From a virus, in IMG/VR virus record IMGVR_UViG_3300027906_000027, positions 1 to 47,067 of that record: a DNA stretch of 47,067 bases; one strand, 5' to 3'. Made by a program: the position numbers and the translations under genes. Below, piece after piece: positions 1-8,469 of this stretch (the stretch's first letter is position 1; each line of letters opens with the position of its first letter). The notes under the pieces were generated by a model. It did no database searches. It saw nothing but the letters and a program-made list of their open reading frames with translations, and was not told where the DNA came from.

Positions 1-789
1 ATATGTCTTGCAATAACTTGCTCTCACCCTTTTTGGTAATTCCTGGGATGTGGTATTTCTCAGTTAATAAGAAAGTTTCTAGCTCATCTATATTCTCATA
101 GTTAGCATCGTTATTAGTTATAGACTCAACAAGCATCTCAGATAGTAGAGTATTAGCTGTTTCTTGTAAGGTACCTGTAAGATCTTTTCCATGAGACATC
201 CTACGAGTAATACTCTTTAGCGTACCAAGAGCATTATCCATCTTAGCACGTAAGATTTCTGATCCACCTTCATCATCAAGAGTTGCTACCGCACCAGTTA
301 GTTCTAACTTTAGAGCATCATATTCTTCTTTAGCTTCATCTCTAATTGCTACATTTAATACTTCCTCTTGGAATTTACCTGTTTCTTGTGTAACAGGTTT
401 AATTAAATGTTTATTAATAACAGCTTGATTGATTCCAGAATCAGCAGAAGCTTCAGCAACAAACTTATCTTCTACATACCTAAGTATTTCATTTTGTGTT
501 TCAGGATCATAAGTCCAAAACTGACCTACTACTATATCTTTACCGTTTTTTTGACCAATAACTTCTTCACTGGTACCAAGTGCAGTAGTACGATATGCAT
601 CCCAACCTTTAGCTTTCTCGTCTAGGTATCCTCTCTTATAACCCCAAGCTATATTAGCCCCCATCCGTCTGAGGTTTAATGCTCTAGCTTTTTCTTCTAA
701 GGTAGCTCGATAAGCTTTCTCATCGAACTCATCCATTCTTTTATTAACGGCAAGTCGTTGCTTCTTAACAGCTTCTTCTATCTTAGCAT
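1..789. repeat. Left copy of the 789-bp overlap between window ends
   Basis: This stretch matches 46279-47067 base for base without gaps, except for about 35 substitutions counted by eye. The substitutions are clustered (about ten at 541-600) and absent from 1-120 and 721-789. It lies wholly inside the gp15-like gene. It looks like the closing overlap of a circular assembly made from two co-occurring strains rather than a packaged terminal repeat. Confidence 0.9.
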
Positions 790-1159
790 TCTGCTCTTCA
801 TCTAAATCAAAAGCAGATGTGTCACCGTTAGCTGCTCGTCTACCTTTAGTAATACCTTCTTCTCTTTTCTGAGTAATGTAATCTTTACCAACAGTTTTAG
901 CAGCTGTCTCTAAACCTTGATTTAAAGTCTCACTAAATTTAGCTAGTTGGTTAAGATTAAACTCATCATTAGCATTAGCTATCTGAAAGATACGGGATAA
1001 CTCATCACCAACAGAAGAGGCTTGTTTGCCCATCTCTTTGACTGATTCAACCCTATCCTTATCTAATTGTCTTGCTTGTTGTGCAAGCTTGCTGGAGTTC
1101 GATATAACCCCCGTACGGTTCCTAAAACCTGTACTGCGTGTTTGTCTTTCGTATGGCAT
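1..1159 (-). CDS. gp15-like internal virion protein, N-terminal part (cut by window edge)
   Basis: This frame opens with an ATG at 1159, five bases after the preceding gp14-like gene ends, and runs off the left edge with no stop. It encodes about 386 residues beginning MPYERQTRSTGFRNRTGV. Residue 142 onward (MDEFDEKAYRATLEEKAR) is nearly the same protein that appears at the right end of the window. Joining the two ends gives one 1229-residue protein whose C-terminal part is at 43748-46278. What is visible is acidic and helix-rich, with no recognised domain. T7 gp15 is an internal core protein ejected with DNA to extend the tail through the envelope. That role is inferred here from gene order (tail tube B, gp13-like, gp14-like, this gene, gp16-like). 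Confidence 0.85.
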   Translation of the reverse strand, partial: MPYERQTRSTGFRNRTGVISNSSKLAQQARQLDKDRVESVKEMGKQASSVGDELSRIFQIANANDEFNLNQLAKFSETLNQGLETAAKTVGKDYITQKREEGITKGRRAANGDTSAFDLDEEQNAKIEEAVKKQRLAVNKRMDEFDEKAYRATLEEKARALNLRRMGANIAWGYKRGYLDEKAKGWDAYRTTALGTSEEVIGQKNGKDIVVGQFWTYDPETQNEILRYVEDKFVAEASADSGINQAVINKHLIKPVTQETGKFQEEVLNVAIRDEAKEEYDALKLELTGAVATLDDEGGSEILRAKMDNALGTLKSITRRMSHGKDLTGTLQETANTLLSEMLVESITNNDANYENIDELETFLLTEKYHIPGITKKGESKLLQDI

Positions 1160-1164
1160 TGTAA

Positions 1165-2175
1165 TTAAGCTACTACACTTCTAAGGTTTACATCAATCTC
1201 TGTATAATTGACACCAAGATAACCATTGTCATTCTTAACTACAGCATGTGGGGCTGTTTGTAGAAGCTCTTGAGCTAAGACTCCTTGGAATCTATTAGAT
1301 TTAGGTTCTCCTTTATAGTTCCATTCATAGATACGGTGACCATCTGGGGATTTACTTATATAAGTGATGTTTTCTTTTAGTGCTATATCACTTGCTGGTG
1401 CTCCTCCTCCAGCTGGGTTACTAGGTATACCAGTACCATAAGTAGGATCAACACCACCTCCACCAAAGTTAAAAGTACCACCAGCCATGTTATATGCACC
1501 AAGACCAGTAGTAAAACCACTAATAATTGGTCCTAATATAGATGGTTTCTTAGGAGCAGATTGCATTATAGGTTTGATAGGCTCATAAGAGGCTTGTTTG
1601 TGGGTAGCGATACTCTTGGTTTGATTGATAGCGGCTATATCTGCTGAGTATTTATCCAGATCTATGCCATACTGTTCTATAGCATAGGCTCTAGTGACAG
1701 AATCTTGTGATGCATCTATCTGTGCCTGTTCAAATCCAAACTCTCGTTCAGCACCTTGCAGTAATGCTCCTAAACTGTTACCAGCTGGGGCACCACTAGC
1801 TAATACTTCACCTTGAGCTTGTATAGATTTAGCTAAATTCTCTTGAGACTTAAATGCTTGTTCTGCAAGCTTTTCATTAGCAGCTATTTGTGCAGCTGTG
1901 GAAGCTTGATCAGCAGCTATTTGATTGTTTTGCTTGATAGCAGCTAGTTCTGTTTGAGCAGCAGCATCAGCTTCTAATTCTTTCTCGAATACTAGACCTT
2001 TTAATTTATCATTATAGGCAGCAATTGTTAACTCATTGGCATACTTAGTTGTAGCCATATGGTTAGATCTTAATACAGCATCTCGCTGGGCAGCCCATTG
2101 GGCATTTTGTTGTTGTATGCCTGTGATAGCTTGCCCAGCACCTAACGCTATACCAATAGCTACGGGGTTGCACAT
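1165..2175 (-). CDS. gp14-like internal virion protein with C-terminal S74-type chaperone domain
   Basis: This 336-residue protein starts MCNPVAIGIALGAGQAITGIQ. A hydrophobic N-terminus is followed by a long Ala/Gln/Glu-rich helical region (about 20-190) typical of T7 gp14-like core proteins, which enter the outer membrane on ejection. A Gly/Pro linker (about 205-260) leads into residues 262-336, beginning SDIALKENI, which match the start of the intramolecular chaperone/peptidase S74 family. That family folds trimeric fibres and cuts itself off with a Ser-Lys dyad; Ser262 and Lys267 would be the pair here. At about 75 residues the domain is shorter than usual. The start overlaps the gp13-like gene by 16 bases, and the gp15-like gene follows after five. 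Role assignment rests on order and composition; the S74 match is from motif recognition. Confidence 0.78.
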   Translation of the reverse strand: MCNPVAIGIALGAGQAITGIQQQNAQWAAQRDAVLRSNHMATTKYANELTIAAYNDKLKGLVFEKELEADAAAQTELAAIKQNNQIAADQASTAAQIAANEKLAEQAFKSQENLAKSIQAQGEVLASGAPAGNSLGALLQGAEREFGFEQAQIDASQDSVTRAYAIEQYGIDLDKYSADIAAINQTKSIATHKQASYEPIKPIMQSAPKKPSILGPIISGFTTGLGAYNMAGGTFNFGGGGVDPTYGTGIPSNPAGGGAPASDIALKENITYISKSPDGHRIYEWNYKGEPKSNRFQGVLAQELLQTAPHAVVKNDNGYLGVNYTEIDVNLRSVVA

Positions 2176-2612
2176 AGTTTTATAAACTCTATAAGAGGGA
2201 CACCATTGATAACATGGTAGTTAATAAATTTAAACTTCAATAACTTAAGTAATTTTATATGACTTTCATTTCGCATATCAGCATGGTTGAATACATAGGT
2301 ATTAGGTAGACTATCTACCCAGCGTTTCGCTTCTCGTATAAATGTATGTGGGTACTCTGTGCTGGCCTCAGTACAAAGCATCCATATAACATTTTGAGGA
2401 GTCACTCCTGCCACTCCAGCAGCCTTGCCGTTGGGTACCTCAAAATAAACAGAATGCCCATATGCGGAATTATAAAATGACTGGACACATACTGCTTCTG
2501 CACAGTATCCAGTAGTCTCTTCTGCTTCACGCCTATCTTCTAGGCGTAAGTTTTGCCCCACACGGAGAGCTAACTCTGCTGTGAGGGGCTTAATAAACTT
2601 ACTTTCGTACAT
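2160..2612 (-). CDS. gp13-like virion protein (hypothetical)
   Basis: 150 residues from an ATG at 2612 (MYESKFIKPLTAELALRVG), overlapping the end of tail tube B by 14 bases. An in-frame TTG at 2654 would add 14 residues and is less likely. The gene sits where T7 gene 13 sits, between tail tube B and the gp14-like gene. T7 gp13 is needed for morphogenesis but is absent from mature particles. The middle (EVPNGKAAGVAGVTPQNVIW) and overall size recall the small acetyltransferase-like proteins found at this position in T7-like phages, but I cannot identify catalytic residues. Function is inferred only from order. Confidence 0.65.
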   Translation of the reverse strand: MYESKFIKPLTAELALRVGQNLRLEDRREAEETTGYCAEAVCVQSFYNSAYGHSVYFEVPNGKAAGVAGVTPQNVIWMLCTEASTEYPHTFIREAKRWVDSLPNTYVFNHADMRNESHIKLLKLLKFKFINYHVINGVPLIEFIKLCATP

Positions 2613-5600
2613 GTCGTCTGGTGTTATATCTACCGTCCCAGCTTGCTGAAACAATAGTTGCGGAAAAAGGTTGGTCTATTTTAACTTTAAATCTAAACTT
2701 ATCATTCTTTCTATATATAGGTACTCTGATTGACTTGTATAATAAAGAAGGTATCTCACCAAACTTATTCCAATCTGTTAACATACCTGATGAAGTGTGT
2801 GTATATAAATTAGCATTACCTATAACATCATCAACATTAAAGGACACAGGACCAGATAAACCTAATTCAAAGTTGTAACCACCCATCCTAAGATCACCAT
2901 CTATATCATACTTACCTTGATCATAAGAGAAGTAATATTGTGGTAACTCAAATTCAGTTGTATATTTATACCCAATAGCCATATGCCATTTAGTCATATC
3001 ACTTAAGGTTTTTTTAGCATTACTTCCTGAACCTGTTGCAAACCATTCTTGACGGAACCCTTTATTAAAGGTCATAGTAGATCCAGATACCGAATCAGGT
3101 ACCAAAACTGTACCTGCTTCACCATTACTAGGCTCGTAAGCAGTAGTATCAGGGTCGTCTGGTACTCCTGAAAGTACAACAATCTGGGGATTATATGTTT
3201 GATCAATAGTATAAGGTAACGTAATAGTAACAGGTCTTACAATATCGGATGCATTACCACCTAAAGCTACAGAAACACCAGTTGTAGTGTTACTACCGTC
3301 ACCTTGTTTATACATCACAAGGTTATCTAACGCTGCTTCAAGGGTACGGTTAACTCTTAAACCAGCAACACCTTCTCCAAGTGTTTGAGAATCATCACCA
3401 ATAGTATAGCTTCTAGCACTCATACCGTTATCATCACTTAGATATTCATGCCTACTTAGTATAACTTCATTATTATCTTGTAAAGTTATTGTATAGAATG
3501 AACCTCCAGTATAGAAACAATGCCTTAATACACCTGTTAATGTCCAAGTATACCAAGCTGATTGTTCTCTCTGATCTCCAGAATCAAAGTACTTATAATT
3601 ATAAATTGTAGAGGTGTTGAAGTTAGTATTATGATACGTAGAATTATTAATACCAAAAGTTACTAAACCTAAATCGGATGATCCTGAATTTACATTTAAA
3701 GTTTTTGGTAAAAATTCAGGGACAACTCTAGTTTGATCTATAATTTTAGGAGGCACACTTTCATCAACTATAGCCATCTCAAACGCTTTAGTGTAAGCCC
3801 CCGAATGGTTCACAAACATATAGGTTGTACCCATATCTAATGGCTTAATGGTAGGACTACATTCATAGCCAGCTACTTTTTTAAGACGAGCAGTTTTAGG
3901 AGAGAAAGAGTCTTGCTCACTAAATAGCATAAATTGTCCAGCATCACTGAACATCATTATACCTTTTTGTGTAGGTAGTACGTGATTAATATATGCTGGT
4001 TTTACATCTGATACTGATATATCAATAGGGTTATCATCACTAGAAGTTATAGCTGAGACTGCAAAGAAATTATGATAATCACCTGGCTGACTCAATACTA
4101 TTTGTTCATCTGCAATAAAGCCTAATCTATTTCGGTAGAAAAATATTTGGTTTATACCTTTACCAACAAAAGATGGATCAGGATTAGTTTCTGTATCTCC
4201 TACCTTTCTCTGCGCCCATTCAAGCCCGTTAGGGTTAGTACCCGTACCCCCTAGTTTACAAAATTGAAAGCTTGTTATATTACCACCTGAACGTACTGCT
4301 ACTAATGCATGAGGCATGTCAACTAAAAGCGCATAGATTCCTGGGGCTACTGTTTCTTCCCAGACACCAGACCCTTTAATCTCATCATCTGCTTTAAATT
4401 TTAACCAGTAGTTATCAGCATCAGATTCTTCTGTGTTCGATACTTCTACTAAATAACCGTGAGCACATTCAGCAGGTAACTTAGATACATCTTGAGCACT
4501 ATCCTGGAATACTGATAAAGCTTCATTAGCCATACCACCTAGTACTTGTACATTCATAGCACCAGAACCAGCTTTCTTAATTAAAAGGCCACCACCTACT
4601 ACTTCATAAGTATAAGCACTACCATACTCAGCTGTTAAATCAGCTTTTAAACCATTAAGCACGTTCGCCATACTTAAGGTTCCTTTGTCTGGATTCTTAG
4701 GTGTTATGTATTTTGCTACACCAGATTTATATCTATAAGTATCATACTTTTTAACACCTGTAATTTCTATATCATAACAAACTGTACTACCTGCTGAATC
4801 AGGTATACAAACAGCATTTTGAATAACAGTACCTACATCACCGACATCAACACCGCCATCTCTTAAAGTAGCTGTGGCTGTATAACGTATATCATAGTTC
4901 TGAACATAACCTAAGAATTTACTCTCATCATCTGTAGCATTGTCTTGATACTCTTTTGATTGATCTTCAAAATATGGTTGACCATTGACTATTACGGTAG
5001 CTCTTAGACCTTTAGCATTAACATTGTTGGTACCACTTGTACCAATACCTCCTTCAAAATCTCTCTGTCCTGCGAACATTGAAGCTGGATCTACATGATT
5101 CCAACTTGATTTACCTGCCAATGAATTTCCATCATTATCAGTACCACCTCTACGATATGTAGTAATACCTGTTGCCATTTGCTTTTCATCAGCATCAGGC
5201 ATGGTTGCCCCAGCTGCCCCCAGATGTATGACATACTCAGTATTATATGCAAGAGTATCTATCTTAACAAAAGCATAAGCTTTACCACCGTTATAACCTA
5301 ATGTAGTCCCTAAGGTACTTATAGTTTTAGTGGGGTTAGATATATATGTATAATCTTGTATAGTATGCTTACCTACAGTACCTGCTCCACTGAGATAATC
5401 ATAAGCATTAGTCGTACCTTCAGTCACATTAACTGAAACTCCTGTTTCTGCATTCCACACTCGTATAGGTGTAGATCCAGAGTTAGCAGGGGTAATCTGT
5501 ACTATAAATTTCTCTCCTTCTTTATTTAAAATCTCAAACCACTGTCCAGTTGATGTAGTATTAGTCAGCTTATTCACATACTCAGCTGGAGGACGTTTCA

Positions 5601-5727
5601 TTAAGCCAAAAGTTACATCAGGAACAGCATTATCACAGGATCTTAGCTGGCCTGGGAATTTAATAAAATCTGGCTGCTGGGAAACCCCACCTAAAAAGTT
5701 AGGAATACGTTGATTAATAGCTGCCAT
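2599..5727 (-). CDS. Tail tubular protein B (gp12-like)
   Basis: 1042 residues starting MAAINQRIPNFLGGVSQQPD, the characteristic N-terminus of T7 gp12-family nozzle proteins ('FLGGVSQQP'). The protein forms the distal tube of the short tail and with gp11 provides the attachment site for fibres. It is longer than T7 gp12 (about 800 residues). The rest is Gly/Asn/Thr/Tyr-rich beta structure, as expected for a beta-propeller nozzle. The stop of tail tube A and this start share one base (TAATG), indicating coupled translation. I am confident of the family; no separate enzymatic domain was seen. Confidence 0.93.
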   Translation of the reverse strand: MAAINQRIPNFLGGVSQQPDFIKFPGQLRSCDNAVPDVTFGLMKRPPAEYVNKLTNTTSTGQWFEILNKEGEKFIVQITPANSGSTPIRVWNAETGVSVNVTEGTTNAYDYLSGAGTVGKHTIQDYTYISNPTKTISTLGTTLGYNGGKAYAFVKIDTLAYNTEYVIHLGAAGATMPDADEKQMATGITTYRRGGTDNDGNSLAGKSSWNHVDPASMFAGQRDFEGGIGTSGTNNVNAKGLRATVIVNGQPYFEDQSKEYQDNATDDESKFLGYVQNYDIRYTATATLRDGGVDVGDVGTVIQNAVCIPDSAGSTVCYDIEITGVKKYDTYRYKSGVAKYITPKNPDKGTLSMANVLNGLKADLTAEYGSAYTYEVVGGGLLIKKAGSGAMNVQVLGGMANEALSVFQDSAQDVSKLPAECAHGYLVEVSNTEESDADNYWLKFKADDEIKGSGVWEETVAPGIYALLVDMPHALVAVRSGGNITSFQFCKLGGTGTNPNGLEWAQRKVGDTETNPDPSFVGKGINQIFFYRNRLGFIADEQIVLSQPGDYHNFFAVSAITSSDDNPIDISVSDVKPAYINHVLPTQKGIMMFSDAGQFMLFSEQDSFSPKTARLKKVAGYECSPTIKPLDMGTTYMFVNHSGAYTKAFEMAIVDESVPPKIIDQTRVVPEFLPKTLNVNSGSSDLGLVTFGINNSTYHNTNFNTSTIYNYKYFDSGDQREQSAWYTWTLTGVLRHCFYTGGSFYTITLQDNNEVILSRHEYLSDDNGMSARSYTIGDDSQTLGEGVAGLRVNRTLEAALDNLVMYKQGDGSNTTTGVSVALGGNASDIVRPVTITLPYTIDQTYNPQIVVLSGVPDDPDTTAYEPSNGEAGTVLVPDSVSGSTMTFNKGFRQEWFATGSGSNAKKTLSDMTKWHMAIGYKYTTEFELPQYYFSYDQGKYDIDGDLRMGGYNFELGLSGPVSFNVDDVIGNANLYTHTSSGMLTDWNKFGEIPSLLYKSIRVPIYRKNDKFRFKVKIDQPFSATIVSASWDGRYNTRRHVRK

Positions 5728-6380
5728 TATCTTTTAATAACTTGGAATGGTTGGTAGCTTTGGTATGGATTACGTTGGGAACTATCTTGGAAGATATTGT
5801 AGTCTGCTTGGTTTGTATCATACTGGATACAGGAAGCCCTTGCAAGCGTCTCATCTGGTGACATAACCTCATTGGCCTCAGGGCTAGCTATCATGCGGTT
5901 AGAGGCGATCCTAGATGCCTTAGCGGTGACGTAATCACGGAATGGTTGGGGCATATCATCAAACTCATATAACCAAATCACATCACAGTATAGGATGTTC
6001 TCTGTTAAGTCAGTGAATTTGTTGGTATGTTTATAGCGATCATATAGTTGTGCTACTTGTTGTCCAGTAGCTAGAGTTCTTGTTCTCCTGACAACATCAT
6101 AATTGTCTGCGTGTTTATACCTATTCGGATCTACCTGTAAGGCATTTGCGGGGAACTCAATCTCATTGTTATTATCAACAGGTAAAGGAAATTCGATTTC
6201 TGAATTGAAAGCCCATCCTTCTGCCTGAACTTCACGACAAACTTGCCGAAGAGTTTTCTGAGCAATAGCAACTTCTGGGCTTTGAGTATCCAGAGTGTTT
6301 ACAGGAGACTCTCCAACACTCATTAATATTGAGTTTACAGCATCCAGTTCTGTGGACGTTGCGTATGTTAAAGTTGTCAT
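5727..6380 (-). CDS. Tail tubular protein A (gp11-like)
   Basis: 217 residues from the ATG at 6380 (MTTLTYATSTELDAVNSILM). The TELDAVNxxLxxxGExPVN segment is the hallmark of the T7 gp11 adaptor, which forms a 12-mer ring between portal and nozzle. The frame stays open upstream to 6464, but the extra residues would be read from the terminator hairpin and the capsid gene end, so they are not counted. The start is unusual: it follows the T-run of the terminator directly, with no Shine-Dalgarno sequence. The C-terminal region carries the family-like 'FRDYVTAKASRIASNRM' helix. Confidence 0.92.
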   Translation of the reverse strand: MTTLTYATSTELDAVNSILMSVGESPVNTLDTQSPEVAIAQKTLRQVCREVQAEGWAFNSEIEFPLPVDNNNEIEFPANALQVDPNRYKHADNYDVVRRTRTLATGQQVAQLYDRYKHTNKFTDLTENILYCDVIWLYEFDDMPQPFRDYVTAKASRIASNRMIASPEANEVMSPDETLARASCIQYDTNQADYNIFQDSSQRNPYQSYQPFQVIKR

Positions 6381-6410
6381 AAAAAAAAAGGGGGAGCCGA
6401 AGCCCCCCAT
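6381..6410 (-). terminator. Strong intrinsic terminator after the capsid gene
   Basis: On the minus strand GGGGGGC-TTCG-GCTCCCCC is followed by nine T residues. This is a G+C-rich stem with one G-T wobble, a stable cTTCGg tetraloop and a U-run. It lies ten bases after the capsid stop, the position of T-phi in T7, where partial termination makes capsid mRNA exceed tail mRNA. Confidence 0.93.
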
Positions 6411-6420
6411 AAATGTATAT

Positions 6421-7524
6421 TTAGAATGCGGTAGGTGCAGTGTTGGTTGTATGTAGCTCAACACAAGCGGCAGGATTAAGATAATCTGCGCCCATAGCGA
6501 GTCTTCCGAGGATTACATCACCTTGGTAGATGACAGAAACATCGCCAGAAGTTACTTGAACCTGTGGTCCAATAGTTTCTACAACACCAGCAGCTTCTTT
6601 CTGGAAGATTAATCCACAAGAAGTTGCGAATCCGTTAGCAGGACCATAATCATTATTGATTCCTGCAACAGAAGGTTCACCATTCTCAGTAGCGGCTCCA
6701 ACAAATGAACCAGCATTATCAATAGTAGATGCAGTACCATACTTGCCTTGGAACGGAACGTTCATAGACTTGTAGATCTTGATACCAGCAATAGAGATAA
6801 CACCACCACCTGTTTGAAGACCTGTACCTTGCTCGTCACGGTTGATCAAAGCATTAGAAGATACATTCTCTATTAGAGAATAGTATTGGCGTGGAGAAAG
6901 TACGGCAGCTCTCCCGTCAGAACTCAATCCTTTCTCATCTAAGACAGCAGCAGCTTCAAAGAAAGCAGATACTAACTTAGCAGAATCAAGAGCATCAGCA
7001 GCAGCACCAGTACCAGTACCAACCTGAAGGGTTGTACCACCTGGCTCTACCTTACCTGAAGCAGAGATTGGGTGTGCTACACGAGCACCACGTGAGATTG
7101 CACGGAAGATTAAACGATCATACTTTTCAGCAAGAGCATAGCCGATCTTCTTAGAGATTTCTCCTCTCAACTCATAATGAGCAAGGGTCTCGTCAAGGTC
7201 GTATACAAAGGCAGAACTGATCAATAGGTCATCAACGACTATTGTCTTTTCTGCTACTGGGGGATCGCCTGAACCCAAGATAGGGGTTCCTGGAGTGTGG
7301 AAAGCCGCACCCATGCGTCCTGTGTAGATGAACTGTAAACTCTTACCGTTCTTAAGTGTACGTCTCGTAACCATGTCACGAGCGATTGTGTTATGCTGGA
7401 AACCTTTGAATAGTTCTCCAGAAAACAATTGTAAATAGGTGGCGTACTTATCAGTTGCGCCTCCATATCCTGTACCGCTAGATAGATTTATCCTACCTAA
7501 GGCGGTTTGGGTAGCATTAGCCAT
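6421..7524 (-). CDS. Major capsid protein (gp10-like)
   Basis: 367 residues (MANATQTALGRINLSSGTGY). The segment LQLFSGELFKGFQHNTIARD and the later VIYQGDVILGRLAMGADYLN match the HK97-fold T7-like cyanophage capsid family and its usual length. The protein builds the icosahedral shell around the scaffold. The gene follows the psbA/hli insertion and a 165-base leader, and is followed by an intrinsic terminator, an arrangement that suits very high expression. The leader has no Shine-Dalgarno sequence; bases before the ATG are AT-rich (TACTCTTTAA). I see no frameshift extension corresponding to T7 gp10B. Confidence 0.95.
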   Translation of the reverse strand: MANATQTALGRINLSSGTGYGGATDKYATYLQLFSGELFKGFQHNTIARDMVTRRTLKNGKSLQFIYTGRMGAAFHTPGTPILGSGDPPVAEKTIVVDDLLISSAFVYDLDETLAHYELRGEISKKIGYALAEKYDRLIFRAISRGARVAHPISASGKVEPGGTTLQVGTGTGAAADALDSAKLVSAFFEAAAVLDEKGLSSDGRAAVLSPRQYYSLIENVSSNALINRDEQGTGLQTGGGVISIAGIKIYKSMNVPFQGKYGTASTIDNAGSFVGAATENGEPSVAGINNDYGPANGFATSCGLIFQKEAAGVVETIGPQVQVTSGDVSVIYQGDVILGRLAMGADYLNPAACVELHTTNTAPTAF

Positions 7525-7689
7525 TTAAAGAGTAAATGTGTATGTTTGACTTACTCTAATCGATTAGAAATTTTATTGTTGAAATTTTAGGGTATTTCAT
7601 CACCACAGCTGCGGCAATAGGGTATCGAACGTATTCGGCCTAAAGCCAATCACAGAGAGGTCCGACACTGAGGTGCCTCTCTGCTTTGT
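7525..7689 (-). promoter_or_regulatory. Capsid leader with hairpin
   Basis: This is a gene-free leader before the capsid ATG. It has an 8-bp inverted repeat (cagagagg at 7653-7660, cctctctg at 7676-7683, 15-base loop) and a small GGC-CTAAA-GCC palindrome at 7638-7648. There is no T-run after the hairpin on the minus strand, so it is not a terminator. It may be an RNA-processing or stability element, or mark a late promoter. Function not shown. Confidence 0.45.
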
Positions 7690-7842
7690 TTACAAGGTAG
7701 TCAAAGCTTCTTCAATCCCAATCTCTTCTTCAAGATCATTGAGTTCTTTAGTTGCTTCTTTAACTTGTTCCACCTGCTTAGCTTTAACAGCTTCAGGTGT
7801 AGGGTTGTTAGTTATAAAACTTGTGGGTATAGCATTATCCAT
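7690..7842 (-). CDS. Small acidic helical protein (50 aa), unknown
   Basis: A 50-residue frame (MDNAIPTSFITNNPTPEAVK...) whose ATG overlaps the stop of the upstream exported-protein gene as TAATG, the linkage used between many certain genes here. The second half (KQVEQVKEATKELNDLEEEI) has clear heptad-like spacing and should form a helix or coiled coil. It lies just before the capsid leader. I do not recognise a family. The tight coupling and non-random amphipathic sequence argue that it is real. Confidence 0.6.
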   Translation of the reverse strand: MDNAIPTSFITNNPTPEAVKAKQVEQVKEATKELNDLEEEIGIEEALTTL

Positions 7843-8204
7843 TAGAAAGTATACTTAGCTCCTGCTTTGACGTTGTATACATTGTCCAAGTCACCAGCAG
7901 AAATACCAGCGAACTCACCATAGAAGGCTAACTTATCTGTAGCCTTAAGGTTAGCCCCGACTTTACCAGAGATCTCAGTCTCAGTACCGTCAACACCATT
8001 AGCTGCTAGTACTGTTGGACCACCTTGAACGTAGTAGCCTACCTTCTCAGTACCTCCTTCGTAACCAACGTGAATATCTATAGCTCTAGCTACATATTCA
8101 GAACCAACATGACCTTGGTTCAATTCCGTGTTAATGTATACCCCAGCGAATGCAGGTGCAGACGCAAATGATGTTGCTGCGAGAGCAAGTGCAATTGTTT
8201 TCAT
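7842..8204 (-). CDS. Exported small beta-barrel/porin-like protein
   Basis: 120 residues with a textbook signal peptide (MKTIALALAATSFASAPAFA, cleavage after AFA) and a 100-residue mature part of alternating polar/hydrophobic strands rich in Gly, Tyr, Val and Thr. It ends in aromatic YTF, the C-terminal signature of Gram-negative outer-membrane barrels. Predicted strands include YVARAIDIHVGYEG, KVGYYVQGGP and KLAFYGEFAG. It would be secreted by the infected cyanobacterium rather than packaged. It lies between psbA and capsid and so should be strongly transcribed. Small proteins of this type occur in other cyanophages; the role is unknown to me. Barrel assignment is inference from sequence pattern. 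Confidence 0.75.
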   Translation of the reverse strand: MKTIALALAATSFASAPAFAGVYINTELNQGHVGSEYVARAIDIHVGYEGGTEKVGYYVQGGPTVLAANGVDGTETEISGKVGANLKATDKLAFYGEFAGISAGDLDNVYNVKAGAKYTF

Positions 8205-8213
8205 TGTTTTAAA

Positions 8214-8264
8214 TTAGATAGTTTTTGTGTAAACTACACCACGATACTTTAGTTTTACAGTCAT
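8214..8264 (-). CDS. 16-residue leader-like ORF with YRGV motif
   Basis: A 16-codon frame (MTVKLKYRGVVYTKTI) ends nine bases before the ATG of the exported-protein gene. KLKYRGVVY resembles the opening of the small cyanobacterial/cyanophage DUF4278 proteins (KLTYRGVxY). It may be a decayed remnant or a leader peptide coupling translation. Low confidence because of size. Confidence 0.3.
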   Translation of the reverse strand: MTVKLKYRGVVYTKTI

Positions 8265-8343
8265 TGTAATACCTTAGTACCTAAGCCCCGTTCCATGCCT
8301 AGGTTTCATGCGTCCATGATAAATGGATGAACGGACGTGATGT
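8265..8343 (-). other. Short intergenic stretch with inverted repeats
   Basis: Bases 8311-8337 contain cgtcc...ggacg arms with an inner ccat...atgg pair. 8298-8303 is the palindrome CCTAGG. No T-run follows on the minus strand. Possible RNA structure between psbA and the exported-protein gene; no firm function. Confidence 0.3.
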
Positions 8344-8469
8344 TTATTGCTTGAGTTTTTTGTAAATCTGATTAGCATCTAGTAAAATTTTAATCTTAGT
8401 AGATGGCTTGCTTGCTGACATTCCAGCATTAACTCTTCTGCTGAACTTATCATACATTGGATCAGGCAT
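8344..8469 (-). CDS. Small basic protein (41 aa) downstream of psbA, unknown
   Basis: 41 residues ([20 protein letters not shown]...) starting inside the last codons of psbA (8-base overlap) and ending IYKKLKQ. It is Lys-rich (eight Lys) with no membrane segment. Translational coupling to psbA is suggested by the overlap. No family recognised. It fills the gap that would otherwise follow psbA. Confidence 0.5.
   Translation of the reverse strand: MPDPMYDKFSRRVNAGMSASKPSTKIKILLDANQIYKKLKQ

Noticed and set aside
1-789. True packaged direct terminal repeat
   Set aside because: The two copies differ at about 35 positions and lie in the middle of a coding gene far from the terminase/early boundary.
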